From NCBI GenBank assembly GCA_947476185.1, contig CANJPX010000004.1, forward strand, positions 40,448 to 104,447: a stretch of DNA of 64,000 nt, written 5' to 3'. Under the pieces are notes generated by a model. It was not told where the DNA came from, did not search any database, and saw only the letters and a program-made list of their open reading frames with translations. The stretch's first letter is position 1. Every line of letters starts with the position of its first letter. The position numbers were made by a program, and so were the translations under genes. Shown here in pieces: positions 26,742-35,120 of the stretch. Source of the DNA: Bacteroidota bacterium. Its GTDB lineage: Bacteria; Bacteroidota; Bacteroidia; 2-12-FULL-35-15.

Positions 26742-27464
26742 ATGAAAATAATACCTGCAATAGATATTATAGAAGGAAAATGTGTTCGTTTGACACAAGG
26801 AGATTATTCTAAGAAAACTATTTATAATGAAAATCCTTTAGAAGTTGCTAAACAGTTTGAAGCAATTGGTATAACCCGGCTGCACTTGGTGGATCTGGAC
26901 GGTGCAAAAAAAGGAACGGTTGTTAATTATAAAGTTCTTGAACAAATTGCATCCGCTACAAAATTGATCATTGATTTTGGCGGTGGCATAAAAACAGATG
27001 ATGCGATAAATATTGTTTTCGAATCGGGTGCTTCAATTGCAACAGTAGGCAGTGTTGCTGTTAAAAACAAAGATCTGTTTATTTCCTGGATTAATAAATT
27101 TGGCTCCGGAAAGATATTATTAGGTGCTGATGTTCAAGACGAAAAAATTGCAATTGGTGGATGGTTAGAAAAAACAGAGATTTCGGTTTTTGATTTTATT
27201 AAAGAAAATATTGGTTATGGAATTTCTTCTGTATTTTGTACTGATATCTCGAAGGATGGTCTTTTGCAAGGAGCAAGTAATGATCTGTATAACAAAATAA
27301 TTGGTCAGTTTCCTGAACTAAATTTTATTGCCAGCGGTGGAGTGTCTTCCATAAAAGATCTGGATGATCTTAAATTAATTGGTTGTAGCGGTGCTATTGT
27401 TGGAAAGGCAATCTATGAAAATAAAATATCAATCAATGATTTAAAGAAATACATCAAATGTTGA
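26742..27464 (+). CDS. hisA: phosphoribosylformimino-5-aminoimidazole carboxamide ribotide isomerase
   Basis: HisA performs the Amadori rearrangement of ProFAR to PRFAR. From the ATG at 26742 the product is 240 residues and begins [22 protein letters not shown], with the catalytic D8. The (beta/alpha)8 barrel has the usual phosphate-binding repeats, [13 protein letters not shown] and [13 protein letters not shown], and the second catalytic aspartate in [14 protein letters not shown]. The open frame extends upstream into hisH, but the ATG at 26742 matches the family start. It overlaps hisF by seven bases. Confidence 0.97.
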   Translation: MKIIPAIDIIEGKCVRLTQGDYSKKTIYNENPLEVAKQFEAIGITRLHLVDLDGAKKGTVVNYKVLEQIASATKLIIDFGGGIKTDDAINIVFESGASIATVGSVAVKNKDLFISWINKFGSGKILLGADVQDEKIAIGGWLEKTEISVFDFIKENIGYGISSVFCTDISKDGLLQGASNDLYNKIIGQFPELNFIASGGVSSIKDLDDLKLIGCSGAIVGKAIYENKISINDLKKYIKC

Positions 27465-28213
27465 CAAAACGAATTATTCCTTGTTTGGATATTAAAGATG
27501 GTCGAACGGTGAAAGGTGTGAATTTTGAAAATATCCGTGATGCCGGTGATCCTGTTGAATTGGCTATTGCATATAGCGCACACGGTGCGGATGAGTTAGT
27601 ATTCTTAGATATTTCTGCTACCAATGAAAAGAGAAAAACGCTTTCTGAACTTGTATCTCGTATTGCGAAAAATATAAATATTCCATTTACTGTTGGCGGT
27701 GGAATTAGTTCAATTGATGATGTTTGCTTGCTATTAAATGCAGGTGCGGATAAAATTTCTATCAACACAGCGGCATTTAAAAATCCTCAATTGATAAAAG
27801 AGCTTGCAGATCGATTCGGCAGTCAGTGTGTTGTTGTTGCAATTGATACGAAATATGAGAATAATGATTGGTATGTTTATTTAAATGGTGGAAAAGTTAA
27901 AACGGAAATGAGGGCTGTTGATTGGGCAAAAATGGCTGTATCACTTGGATGCGGTGAAATATTATTGACCTCGATGAACAATGATGGGACAAAAAACGGG
28001 TTTTCCAACGACATCATAAAATTGGTTTCAGAGAGTGTTAATGTGCCAGTAATTGCAAGTGGGGGAGCGGGAACAATGGAACATTTTAAAGATACATTTG
28101 TTTATGGTAAGGCTGATGCTGCTTTGGCGGCAAGCGTTTTTCATTTCAATGAAATTGGAATATTGGATCTAAAAAAATATTTAAAAGAACAAAAAATAGA
28201 AGTTAGAATTTAG
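27458..28213 (+). CDS. hisF: imidazole glycerol phosphate synthase, cyclase subunit
   Basis: HisF cyclises PRFAR with ammonia from HisH to give imidazole glycerol phosphate and AICAR. The 251-residue barrel begins [20 protein letters not shown] with the catalytic D11. Further blocks are [37 protein letters not shown], and the second catalytic aspartate region, [13 protein letters not shown]. In that last block most HisF proteins read D-G-T-K-x-G, as here. Overlaps the hisA end by seven bases. Confidence 0.97.
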   Translation: MLTKRIIPCLDIKDGRTVKGVNFENIRDAGDPVELAIAYSAHGADELVFLDISATNEKRKTLSELVSRIAKNINIPFTVGGGISSIDDVCLLLNAGADKISINTAAFKNPQLIKELADRFGSQCVVVAIDTKYENNDWYVYLNGGKVKTEMRAVDWAKMAVSLGCGEILLTSMNNDGTKNGFSNDIIKLVSESVNVPVIASGGAGTMEHFKDTFVYGKADAALAASVFHFNEIGILDLKKYLKEQKIEVRI

Positions 28214-28226
28214 AGAAACATAAAAT

Positions 28227-28820
28227 ATGAAGCCAGATTTTACAAAAGCAGCAGATGGATTAGTTCCCGTGATCATTCAAGATAAAGTCACCAGTGTAGT
28301 GTTAATGTTGGGGTATATGAATGAGGAGGCATTTCAAAAAACGCAATCAGAAAAAAGAGTGACTTTTTTTTCGCGTTCTAAAAATCGACTTTGGACGAAA
28401 GGAGAAGAAAGCGGACATTTTTTGGATGTAGATGAAATACTTTTGGATTGTGACAAGGATACGATTTTGATAAAGGCAACTCCTTTTGGTGCAATTTGTC
28501 ATACTGGAGCGGATACCTGTTTCAATGAAAAAAATAGGACTTATTTTATTGATCAATTAGAAAGAATTATCCAAGACCGTAAGGTTAATCCGAATGGAAA
28601 TTCTTATGTCTCTTCTCTTTTTGGGAAAGGAATAAATAAAATAGCCCAAAAAGTGGGTGAAGAAGCAATAGAGTTGGTCATTGAGGCAAAAGATGACAAT
28701 GAGGATCTTTTTAAGAATGAGGCTGCCGATTTACTCTTTCATTACCTCATTCTATTGTCAGCGAAAGGCTTTGGCTTTAATGACATCATAAAAGTCTTAG
28801 AGGGTAGGAATCATAAATAA
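28227..28820 (+). CDS. hisIE: bifunctional phosphoribosyl-AMP cyclohydrolase / phosphoribosyl-ATP pyrophosphatase
   Basis: The 197-residue fusion covers steps 2 and 3 of histidine synthesis. The N-terminal HisI half has VVLMLGYMNEEAFQKT, FFSRSKNRLWTKGEESGHFL and the metal cysteines in LLDCDKDTILIKA and ICHTGADTCF. The C-terminal HisE half (from about 112) has SYVSSLFGKGINKIAQKVGEEAIELVIEAK and DLLFHYLILL. It closes the operon, which then holds every enzyme of the pathway in the order G-D-C-B-H-A-F-IE. No clear terminator is visible after it. Confidence 0.97.
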   Translation: MKPDFTKAADGLVPVIIQDKVTSVVLMLGYMNEEAFQKTQSEKRVTFFSRSKNRLWTKGEESGHFLDVDEILLDCDKDTILIKATPFGAICHTGADTCFNEKNRTYFIDQLERIIQDRKVNPNGNSYVSSLFGKGINKIAQKVGEEAIELVIEAKDDNEDLFKNEAADLLFHYLILLSAKGFGFNDIIKVLEGRNHK

Positions 28821-28964
28821 GCTTGTTTTTTGTAAAATGTTAAGTTTTGGGCTTTTTTTTGGATAAAAATCTCCCTTTTTAGCCCTAATATTTAATTAAT
28901 TTCCTTATAATTGGTAAAAATTTAGAAGATTAAAAGTCAGGTTTTGAATACGAGTCATCATTTT

Positions 28965-29543
28965 ATGGATTTAAATAAAAGCGGTTCAGTTGAAGTGACG
29001 ATATTTACCAATAAGGTAAATAGTATTAGGTCTGCTTTTATTGGTCCTGATAAGAAAATTATTGTATCTCATATTGGTGAGCTTGACCAAGATAAGGTAA
29101 ATACGATCTCAACACTGGTAGAAACACAAATGGAGTATCTTGGTGTGAGTAAAAATGCTACCAAAAAGATCTTTAATATTGTCATTGAAACGCTTCAGAA
29201 TATTTGTATTCACGGAGAAAAGGATAATAATGGTTACCAAATGACCTATTTTCTGATTGGAAAACATCAAAATGAATTTTCTATTTTTTCCGGAAATATT
29301 GTTAGCAATAGCGTTGCGGAAAAGCTCAATAAAAGATTAAATGCAATAAAATCTTTGAGTGATTCTGATTTGAAAAGACAATATATGGATGTGCTTTCAA
29401 ATGGTGAGCTATCTCCAAAGGGCGGTGCAGGATTAGGGTTCTTGACTATTGCATTAAAGTCGAACAATAACATTGATTTTGATTTTGAAACGTTAAATAA
29501 AGAATATTCATTATTTTCAATCCAATCAAAAGTATTAGGATAA
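28965..29543 (+). CDS. SiaB-family protein kinase
   Basis: The protein matches the SiaB (DUF6272) family in its helical core (KIFNIVIETLQNICIHGE), the strand YFLIGKHQNEFSIFSGN, and the glycine-rich GELSPKGGAGLGFLTIALKS near the C-terminus, which with the preceding asparagine/histidine region resembles a GHKL-type ATP site. In Pseudomonas SiaB phosphorylates SiaC to control a diguanylate cyclase. From ATG 28965 the product is 192 residues; a TTG at 28944 would add seven. The next gene encodes the SiaC-type partner, starting two bases after this stop. Confidence 0.8.
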   Translation: MDLNKSGSVEVTIFTNKVNSIRSAFIGPDKKIIVSHIGELDQDKVNTISTLVETQMEYLGVSKNATKKIFNIVIETLQNICIHGEKDNNGYQMTYFLIGKHQNEFSIFSGNIVSNSVAEKLNKRLNAIKSLSDSDLKRQYMDVLSNGELSPKGGAGLGFLTIALKSNNNIDFDFETLNKEYSLFSIQSKVLG

Positions 29544-29544
29544 C

Positions 29545-29922
29545 ATGAAACGGTTAGAGATTATACCTTTGAATAATACACCACATATCATACTTGATGT
29601 GGATGCAGACAATTATTTGATTGAAGGAAAATCTTTTCCTGAGGATAGTAAAGAGTTTTATCGTCCTGTTATTGAATGGATGGAAGCGTATAAGTTAACA
29701 AATCCTAAAGTATTTAAAATTTGTTTTAATTTATTTTATTTAAGTTCTTCATCTATTATCTCTGTGAAGCAATTCTTAATGAAGACTGTTGATCTCAATA
29801 ATTCCGGCACAAAGGTTACTGTTGAATGGTGTTATGATGAGGATGATGATGATATTAAGAAAACAGGAGAAGATTATCAAAAGCTGACAAATCTTAATTT
29901 TGTATACAAAATAAACGAATAG
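29545..29922 (+). CDS. SiaC-family (DUF1987) regulatory phosphoprotein
   Basis: The 125-residue protein shows the DUF1987 pattern: LEIIPLNNTPHIILDVDADNY, GKSFPEDSKEFYRPVIEWM and a core beta strand ending FYLSSSSII. In Pseudomonas SiaC a threonine in the matching YFNTSSS segment is the phosphorylation site; here the equivalent position is a serine (about S67 to S70). It directly follows its predicted kinase. No SiaA-type phosphatase and no diguanylate cyclase are seen nearby, so the output must lie elsewhere. Confidence 0.85.
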   Translation: MKRLEIIPLNNTPHIILDVDADNYLIEGKSFPEDSKEFYRPVIEWMEAYKLTNPKVFKICFNLFYLSSSSIISVKQFLMKTVDLNNSGTKVTVEWCYDEDDDDIKKTGEDYQKLTNLNFVYKINE

Positions 29923-29940
29923 TTTTTTTTCTGAATATAT

Positions 29941-29950
29941 CCCCCCCCCC
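29941..29950. repeat. run of ten C upstream of the SGNH hydrolase gene
   Basis: Ten consecutive C stand out in AT-rich DNA, 111 bases before the next ATG. A GGGG and T6 follow about 15 bases later (GTTGGGGTTTTTT), so four of the C could also form a weak terminator stem after the siaC-like gene. Homopolymer runs of this length slip during replication. Confidence 0.6.
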
Positions 29951-30061
29951 GATTGATGAACAGTTGGGGTTTTTTGTTTTCCTTTGAAAACTAATAATAA
30001 ATTGAATTAGACTTTCAAGAATATGTACATTGAGATAATTTTGATGAAATAAATATCAAAA

Positions 30062-31333
30062 ATGAAAAAACTCCTTTCTCTGATTATTCTGTCCTGCCTT
30101 CTTTTAAATTTAAATGGGCAAAACAGGAAAGCTTTATTTATCGGTAATAGTTATACGTATGTGAATAATTTACCGCAGACGGTCGCGGATATAGCCCTTT
30201 CAATGGGAGATACGCTTAGTTATGATATGAGCGCTCCCGGGAGCTATACATTTAATTTACATACCACAAATGCCACGACTATCAGCAAGATCAATTCTCA
30301 GGCCTGGGATTTTGTTGTTTTACAAGAGCAAAGTCAGCTTCCTTCCTTTGATCCCTTGCAAGTGTGCGTTGATGTGTATCCTTTCGCACAGATGTTGGAT
30401 AGTATGATATTAACCAATGATAGTTGTACCGAAACCGTTTTTTACATGACCTGGGGACGACAAAACGGAGATGCCAGCAATTGCGCTTCCTATCCTCCTG
30501 TTTGCACCTATGATGGAATGCAACAGCGATTAAAAGAAAGTTATGTTCAGATGTCTGTAGATAATCATGCTTCGGTTAGCCCTGTCGGTGTTGCATGGAA
30601 GCATGTTCGGGATAATTATCCTTCAATAAATCTTTACCAGGCAGATGAAAGTCACCCAAGTGTCTATGGCACTTATTTAGCGGCTTGTGTATTTTATTCA
30701 TCTTTTTTTCATAAAAGTTCGGTGGGGTCCTCTTTTCTGTTGCCGGGAATTTCTATTTCTGATGGACTTATTTTGCAAGCGAATGCCAGTTCTACTGTAT
30801 TAGATAGCATTTCCTTATGGCAGGGGCATGGTGATATTCCGAATGCTGATTTTGGCTATATAGCGTCATCCAATTCAATACAATTCAACAATTCTTCTGC
30901 TAATTCGACCAGCTACCTTTGGGATTTTGGTGACGGTAATTTTTCCGGCCAAACGAACCCTCAAAATATCTTTGCAGTAGATGGTCAGTATGTAGTTACA
31001 TTAACAGCATCATCAAATTGTTTTTCATTTATATATTCTGATACGATCACTGTAAATTCACTTGCCATTCCGAAATATGAAAATGATCTGAAGTATGATC
31101 TTTACCCGGTTCCGTTGCAGGATGAGTTGGGCATTGATTTTAGAGGAGTCAATTACGGCCATTTGGAGTTAGAAATATATAATTCATTGGGACAAATAAT
31201 CATGGAAAAGAAATATACAAATGTGTCTTTTCTTAATGAAAATATTGCTAAAGTTTCTCCGGGATTGTATACTGTTCTGATTTTTTCGGGGAATCAATTA
31301 ATAATAAATCGGAAAATAATCAAAGAAAAGTAA
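30062..31333 (+). CDS. secreted SGNH-type hydrolase with PKD domain and type IX sorting tail
   Basis: The 423-residue product has a signal peptide (to about residue 19, NLNGQ), then an SGNH/GDSL-like domain: ALFIGNSYTYVNNLP with the likely nucleophile S30, FVVLQEQSQLPS, and the late ESHPSVYGTYLAACVFY carrying the Asp/His pair region. A PKD domain lies around 285-330 (NSTSYLWDFGDGNFSGQTNPQN). The C-terminal 80 residues (YDLYPVPLQDELGI... GLYTVLIFSGNQLIINRKI) are a type A sorting domain recognised by the type IX system encoded in this window. Substrate unknown; an esterase acting on polysaccharide or glycan is plausible. Confidence 0.85.
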   Translation: MKKLLSLIILSCLLLNLNGQNRKALFIGNSYTYVNNLPQTVADIALSMGDTLSYDMSAPGSYTFNLHTTNATTISKINSQAWDFVVLQEQSQLPSFDPLQVCVDVYPFAQMLDSMILTNDSCTETVFYMTWGRQNGDASNCASYPPVCTYDGMQQRLKESYVQMSVDNHASVSPVGVAWKHVRDNYPSINLYQADESHPSVYGTYLAACVFYSSFFHKSSVGSSFLLPGISISDGLILQANASSTVLDSISLWQGHGDIPNADFGYIASSNSIQFNNSSANSTSYLWDFGDGNFSGQTNPQNIFAVDGQYVVTLTASSNCFSFIYSDTITVNSLAIPKYENDLKYDLYPVPLQDELGIDFRGVNYGHLELEIYNSLGQIIMEKKYTNVSFLNENIAKVSPGLYTVLIFSGNQLIINRKIIKEK

Positions 31334-31362
31334 TAGAAATAATAAAAATATTTTTTGAAATT

Positions 31363-32793
31363 TTATTTTGCTAATAAGTGAAGTGTCTTTTCATCCATTT
31401 TTATGGACCTTAGAAAAGCAAACTGTCCATTATTTGTAGATTCAAATAACTGGTATTGCTCTTTTATCTTTTCTAATTTGTTAGCACTTTTAGTGCTGAT
31501 TGCGGTTTTTAGTAATTTCAAAAATGATAAAGGAATAGAATAAGTTATTTCATTATTTTCATCTGCAATTTTTCTCGAAACACTTCTGATAATTATTTCT
31601 GCCTGATCTAAACGGTCTGCAATGATACTTAATAATGCCAGGAATGATTTTATTTCCATCTCCGCAAAAGGGGAATTTTTGAAGCTTATCTCATTTATAA
31701 GTTTGTTAAGGATGCGTATTGCGACCAAATGGTTCCCGGCATAATATTCTGCGGCAGCCTTGTAATAATTAAAAATTACAAAACTATTAAAGTCTTCAAT
31801 ATTTGGTGAATGATTGGCAAAGTCCTCCTCTTTAATTAATTGGTTTTCTTTCTTCTCGATCTTAAAATATTCAATTTTTGAAATTAAAAAATGATATACA
31901 AAACTGCAATGGTTATATAATAAAAGATCGCTCCCGCTCGCTGAAATATTTTCAAAATATTTTGCTGCATTTTTATTCAACTTAAGCTGATGGTAGTATT
32001 CAAAATATAGAAAATTTACAATTTGCCTTAAATACTTATAGGTTCTGTCAAATGGGTGCGAGTCAATTATTGAAATTGACTCTGCAAGCATTTCTTCAAT
32101 TGAAGAATCTTCCTTCATTTCGTTTTCATCCGGGCAGAATAAAGCGAAATGAGTAAATAAGATGTTTTTGTTAAGTTGTAAATGATGCGATTTGTGAAGT
32201 CGGCATACATTCGCCATTTCCTTTTTGTATAAAGTCAGTAAGTTAAAGGTTTCTACATTTCTGCTAAGATAATATTCCCCGAGTGTTTTGGAGAAGAGTG
32301 ATAATATCTCTTCTGCTTTATCCTGAGCAAGATTATAGGCAACATGTTTGTTGTAAAGCTGCAGATATTCGTAATATTTTCCAGAATGAATATGCAGTTT
32401 TTTTAATGCTTTATACACAGAGATGAGTTCATTCGGCATATCATGCTCAAGAAGTTCACTTTCGAGCTTTTTTAAGATACTAATTGCAGTTTCACGTTGC
32501 GTCTCATAGATCAAATGTTCAATGTTTGCAACATTTTGCAATAATTCAATACGAGTATCGGTGGTGTTTTTGAATAAGAATTCTTGTATTTTGTCGAATA
32601 ATCTGGATTTAAGCGTGTAATAGGCTGCTTGCTTTACATCTAAAATTGCTAGGAGTTCTTCGTCGGGAGTTTTTTCTATTCGGTAATGATTTAGCAACAA
32701 TAAAAATTTATCAGCCTTATTTTCCTTTAACTGAATTGACAAATTAGTAAAATCAGAAGAAGATAACTGCAAAATTATTTTATGAAGCCTCAT
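31363..32793 (-). CDS. uncharacterised all-helical protein (TPR-like)
   Basis: The 476-residue protein has no signal peptide or membrane segment and is helix-rich throughout, with pairs of amphipathic helices that resemble degenerate TPR units (for example LISVYKALKKLHIHSGKYYEYLQLYNKHVAY and YYKAAAEYYAGNHLVAIRILNKLI). Leucine, lysine, glutamate and isoleucine dominate. I do not recognise a named family; similar cytosolic helical proteins of about 470-500 residues are common and uncharacterised in Bacteroidota. It converges on the SGNH hydrolase gene and lies upstream of receiver-only regulators on the same strand, which may hint at a signalling scaffold. Confidence 0.65.
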   Translation of the reverse strand: MRLHKIILQLSSSDFTNLSIQLKENKADKFLLLLNHYRIEKTPDEELLAILDVKQAAYYTLKSRLFDKIQEFLFKNTTDTRIELLQNVANIEHLIYETQRETAISILKKLESELLEHDMPNELISVYKALKKLHIHSGKYYEYLQLYNKHVAYNLAQDKAEEILSLFSKTLGEYYLSRNVETFNLLTLYKKEMANVCRLHKSHHLQLNKNILFTHFALFCPDENEMKEDSSIEEMLAESISIIDSHPFDRTYKYLRQIVNFLYFEYYHQLKLNKNAAKYFENISASGSDLLLYNHCSFVYHFLISKIEYFKIEKKENQLIKEEDFANHSPNIEDFNSFVIFNYYKAAAEYYAGNHLVAIRILNKLINEISFKNSPFAEMEIKSFLALLSIIADRLDQAEIIIRSVSRKIADENNEITYSIPLSFLKLLKTAISTKSANKLEKIKEQYQLFESTNNGQFAFLRSIKMDEKTLHLLAK

Positions 32794-32883
32794 AAATTTT
32801 AATTATTTCATGCAAAATACAACTTTTTTTTATCAATTAGTTTTTTATTGGATAATTTCCTAAACTTATTTTCTTGATGTTTT

Positions 32884-33348
32884 TTATCCGACATTTTTTA
32901 ATTTTAATTCGGATTGCTCAGAATTTTCTCTCAATAATTCATGAATTTTCACAAAATTGCTATCTATTAAAGGTTTATTCAGGAAGGCCAAAATGTTCTT
33001 ATTGTTATTGATTTGATTTATTTCAATAGGATTTATGGTGTTCGTGAGAATTACTATTTTGCATCTGGATTTTATATATGATGAAAAGTTTTCATAAATC
33101 TCTATGAATTGAAATCCATTTATAAGCGGCATATTGATATCTAAAAAGATCAACGATGGTATAGCCGAATCATCGTTTTGTTTTTCATCTAGATCTGATA
33201 AATACTTTATTGCGTTTCCTGCTTTTTTGAATGAAATAATTTCTTTTGCAAATCTGTTTCTTTCGATCATTTTTTGATTTACAAAATTATCGATGGAGCT
33301 GTCGTCTATTAGTAAAACTAGGCTTTGGGGGAGATATTGGTAGGACAT
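32884..33348 (-). CDS. single-domain response regulator (receiver only)
   Basis: The 154-residue protein is a receiver domain with no output domain. Acidic pocket D15 and D16 (LLIDDSSID), phosphorylation site D70 (SLIFLDINMPLING), T102 (VILTNT) and K125 (FLNKPL) are all in place. A short charged tail follows. No histidine kinase lies in the window. It resembles the regulator at 33714-34133 (both have FLDINMP, ENF/ENL, NPxE/D), so the two look like an old duplication. Confidence 0.92.
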   Translation of the reverse strand: MSYQYLPQSLVLLIDDSSIDNFVNQKMIERNRFAKEIISFKKAGNAIKYLSDLDEKQNDDSAIPSLIFLDINMPLINGFQFIEIYENFSSYIKSRCKIVILTNTINPIEINQINNNKNILAFLNKPLIDSNFVKIHELLRENSEQSELKLKNVG

Positions 33349-33713
33349 TTCGTTTAGTGTTTAATTACATGACAAATGTAAGTCGCATAATCTCTTATAA
33401 AAAGTCTGGTATCGTTTAATTATTTCTTAAGTAAGATTTAAGACAAAATGGTGATAAAGTGTTTGGTTTATTATATGAATCGCCCTACTTACTTTTAAAA
33501 TATTGATGAGTGCAATAATAATTGCGAGGCATTTAATATATTTTAAATTTCAATTATTAATTGTATTTAATACATCTAAGCAAATTGGTTGCTAAAGAAT
33601 TAATAGCAGAAATTAATTGAAGGAATGAGCTTTCAATAAATAGAATTATTAAAAAAGCTAGAAATAAAAAGAGTACAGCCAATTGAGTGGGTAAAAAAGA
33701 TTTTAAATATAGC
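33349..33713. other. 365-base AT-rich gap between two receiver genes
   Basis: No open frame of note was found on either strand. On the minus strand TACATTTG at 33373-33380 matches the -7 promoter element, about 25 bases before the ATG at 33348; the region around -33 gives only a partial match. The rest is AT-rich without clear repeats or hairpins. Confidence 0.5.
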
Positions 33714-34133
33714 TTATGCTAATTTGTCGAGATCTTCTTGAATTAGTGGTTTGTATAGGTAGCCAACAACACTTTTATAGCGCTTAGTCTTTTCTACATC
33801 ACTCGGATTTAGCGATGTTGTAAGCATTACAATTTTAATGTTTTTAATAAATCCGTACGGGAGGTTTTCAAATTCTTCCAAAAAATGAAATCCATCTAAA
33901 ATAGGCATATTAATGTCTAGAAATATGTAACTTGGAATTAATTCAGAAGGAAGGGTTTGAAGGATGGATAAATTTTTAAAAAAATCTAAGTCACTATTCG
34001 CACCCGTATTCGTGTATACATTTTCTGAAAAGCAACAGGATTTAATCATTTTTTCATTGATGAAATTGTCGATTTCGTTGTCGTCAATTATCATCACAGT
34101 TTTGTTTTTAAATGTATTGCTTTTGTGTTTCAT
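33714..34133 (-). CDS. single-domain response regulator (receiver only)
   Basis: The 139-residue receiver has acidic pocket D17 and D18 (VMIIDDNEID), phosphorylation site D73 (SYIFLDINMPILDG), T105 (VMLTTS) and K128 (GYLYKPL), so it should be phosphorylatable. It ends shortly after the K motif, and no output domain is present. Two cysteines (C33, C34) are unusual for such a small domain. A -7 element TACATTTG lies upstream at 34151-34158 on the minus strand, the same sequence as before the other receiver gene and the histidine leader. Confidence 0.92.
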   Translation of the reverse strand: MKHKSNTFKNKTVMIIDDNEIDNFINEKMIKSCCFSENVYTNTGANSDLDFFKNLSILQTLPSELIPSYIFLDINMPILDGFHFLEEFENLPYGFIKNIKIVMLTTSLNPSDVEKTKRYKSVVGYLYKPLIQEDLDKLA

Positions 34134-34179
34134 GGGTATATTATTATAAACAAATGTAATAAAAAAACAGTTAATTCTG

Positions 34180-34734
34180 TTATTTAGGTTTTACGCTTGT
34201 AGGAGAAATGGCACCTGTTGTTTCTGTTATTTTTTCCTTAATGTGTTTGGTGTATTTAGAGTCATACTCGAAAACCTGGTTTGTTTCATTGTATTTAATT
34301 AAGGCAACTGGAAAATCTAGATAATAATCATTAACACCTTTCTTTTCTTTAAATAATTCAACGTCAAATTCAAATAAGAATTTTGCACTTCCAACTGTTA
34401 TCACATTATCCGGCAATTTGGTAGAGATCCCAATAGAGCGCGTAACATAACCCTCTTTTGAAATTTCGATGGTGTAATAGGAATTTCTTTTTAGATTAAA
34501 ATTAAAGGAGTGCTCATGGTATTCTACACTTGTAACTTCTTCCCATTGCATTTCTTCATTTTCTTTGTAAAGCTTTACCGTAACTCCGTTAATTGGAACA
34601 CTTTTTTCTATTGCTAATCCATTTATTTCCAGACAATCTGAGGTGTCTGTCGCTTGCAACAGTATTGTCTGACCAATTGCATTAGAGCATGGCAGGGAAA
34701 AGATAACTGCAAATAATAGTTTAGATAGTCTCAT
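34180..34734 (-). CDS. secreted protein, possible carboxypeptidase-regulatory-like beta domain
   Basis: The 184-residue product has a signal peptide (MRLSKLLFAVIFSLPCSNAIGQ). Its middle contains the pattern VPINGVTVKLYKENEE...SFNFNLKRNSYYTIEISKEGYVTRSIGIST, which resembles the carboxypeptidase-regulatory / Cna B-like beta sandwich seen in many Bacteroidota surface proteins (a G-V-x-V-x-L strand, then Y-x-I-x-x-x-K-x-G-Y-V). The remainder is unrecognised. No sorting tail or lipobox. Function unknown; probably periplasmic. Confidence 0.7.
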   Translation of the reverse strand: MRLSKLLFAVIFSLPCSNAIGQTILLQATDTSDCLEINGLAIEKSVPINGVTVKLYKENEEMQWEEVTSVEYHEHSFNFNLKRNSYYTIEISKEGYVTRSIGISTKLPDNVITVGSAKFLFEFDVELFKEKKGVNDYYLDFPVALIKYNETNQVFEYDSKYTKHIKEKITETTGAISPTSVKPK

Positions 34735-34797
34735 GACCTTTGGGGGTTTAGGTTAATTAGTAGTTACTGTTTTTTGAACTTTCTTTGTCCTGGATCC

Positions 34798-34893
34798 TTA
34801 AAAAATGCAGAGAAGAGTTACGAAAATGATCATTGCAATAAGTACAATCCCATTGTTAATAAAATGCCGGTATTCAATGTTGTCTTTTTTCAT
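34798..34893 (-). CDS. possible small membrane protein, 31 residues
   Basis: A short frame reads MKKDNIEYRHFINNGIVLIA then MIIFVTLLCIF and stop: a charged head of about 13 residues and one clean membrane helix. A matching -7 promoter element (TAAGTTTG on the minus strand) lies about 20 bases before the ATG. It ends 63 bases before the secreted protein gene at 34734. Codon choice and the ideal single-helix topology argue that it is real, but such a short frame could be chance. Confidence 0.4.
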   Translation of the reverse strand: MKKDNIEYRHFINNGIVLIAMIIFVTLLCIF

Positions 34894-35086
34894 TTGATTT
34901 GTTATTTTCTTATCCAAACTTACTGCATAGTTAAAAGGAAATCCACACTCTGTTCAAACACGTATAACAGGTGTAAGATTATTAACAAATTTGTGATTGT
35001 AATTTGAGAAGGGATTGTCAATTAGTTATGAAGAATTTTTTTTCTTCGAAACCTGAAAATATGTTTTTGGAGAGGAGGCAATTGAT

Positions 35087-35115
35087 AAAAAAGCCGACAC
35101 ATTGTCGTATCGGCT
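35087..35115 (-). terminator. intrinsic terminator after era
   Basis: Read on the minus strand, AGCCGA (35110-35115) and TCGGCT (35092-35097) form a stem around a 12-base loop that can pair further, followed by a T run (35087-35092). It lies six bases after the era stop codon. Confidence 0.75.
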
Positions 35116-35120
35116 CATTC

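Noticed and set aside
28821..28943. Terminator after hisIE (GGGCT ... AGCCC)
   Set aside because: Only five base pairs with unpaired T-rich arms on both sides; not convincing.
34774..35007. Plus-strand frame of 77 codons
   Set aside because: Odd composition, no family pattern, and antisense to the more convincing 31-residue membrane protein.
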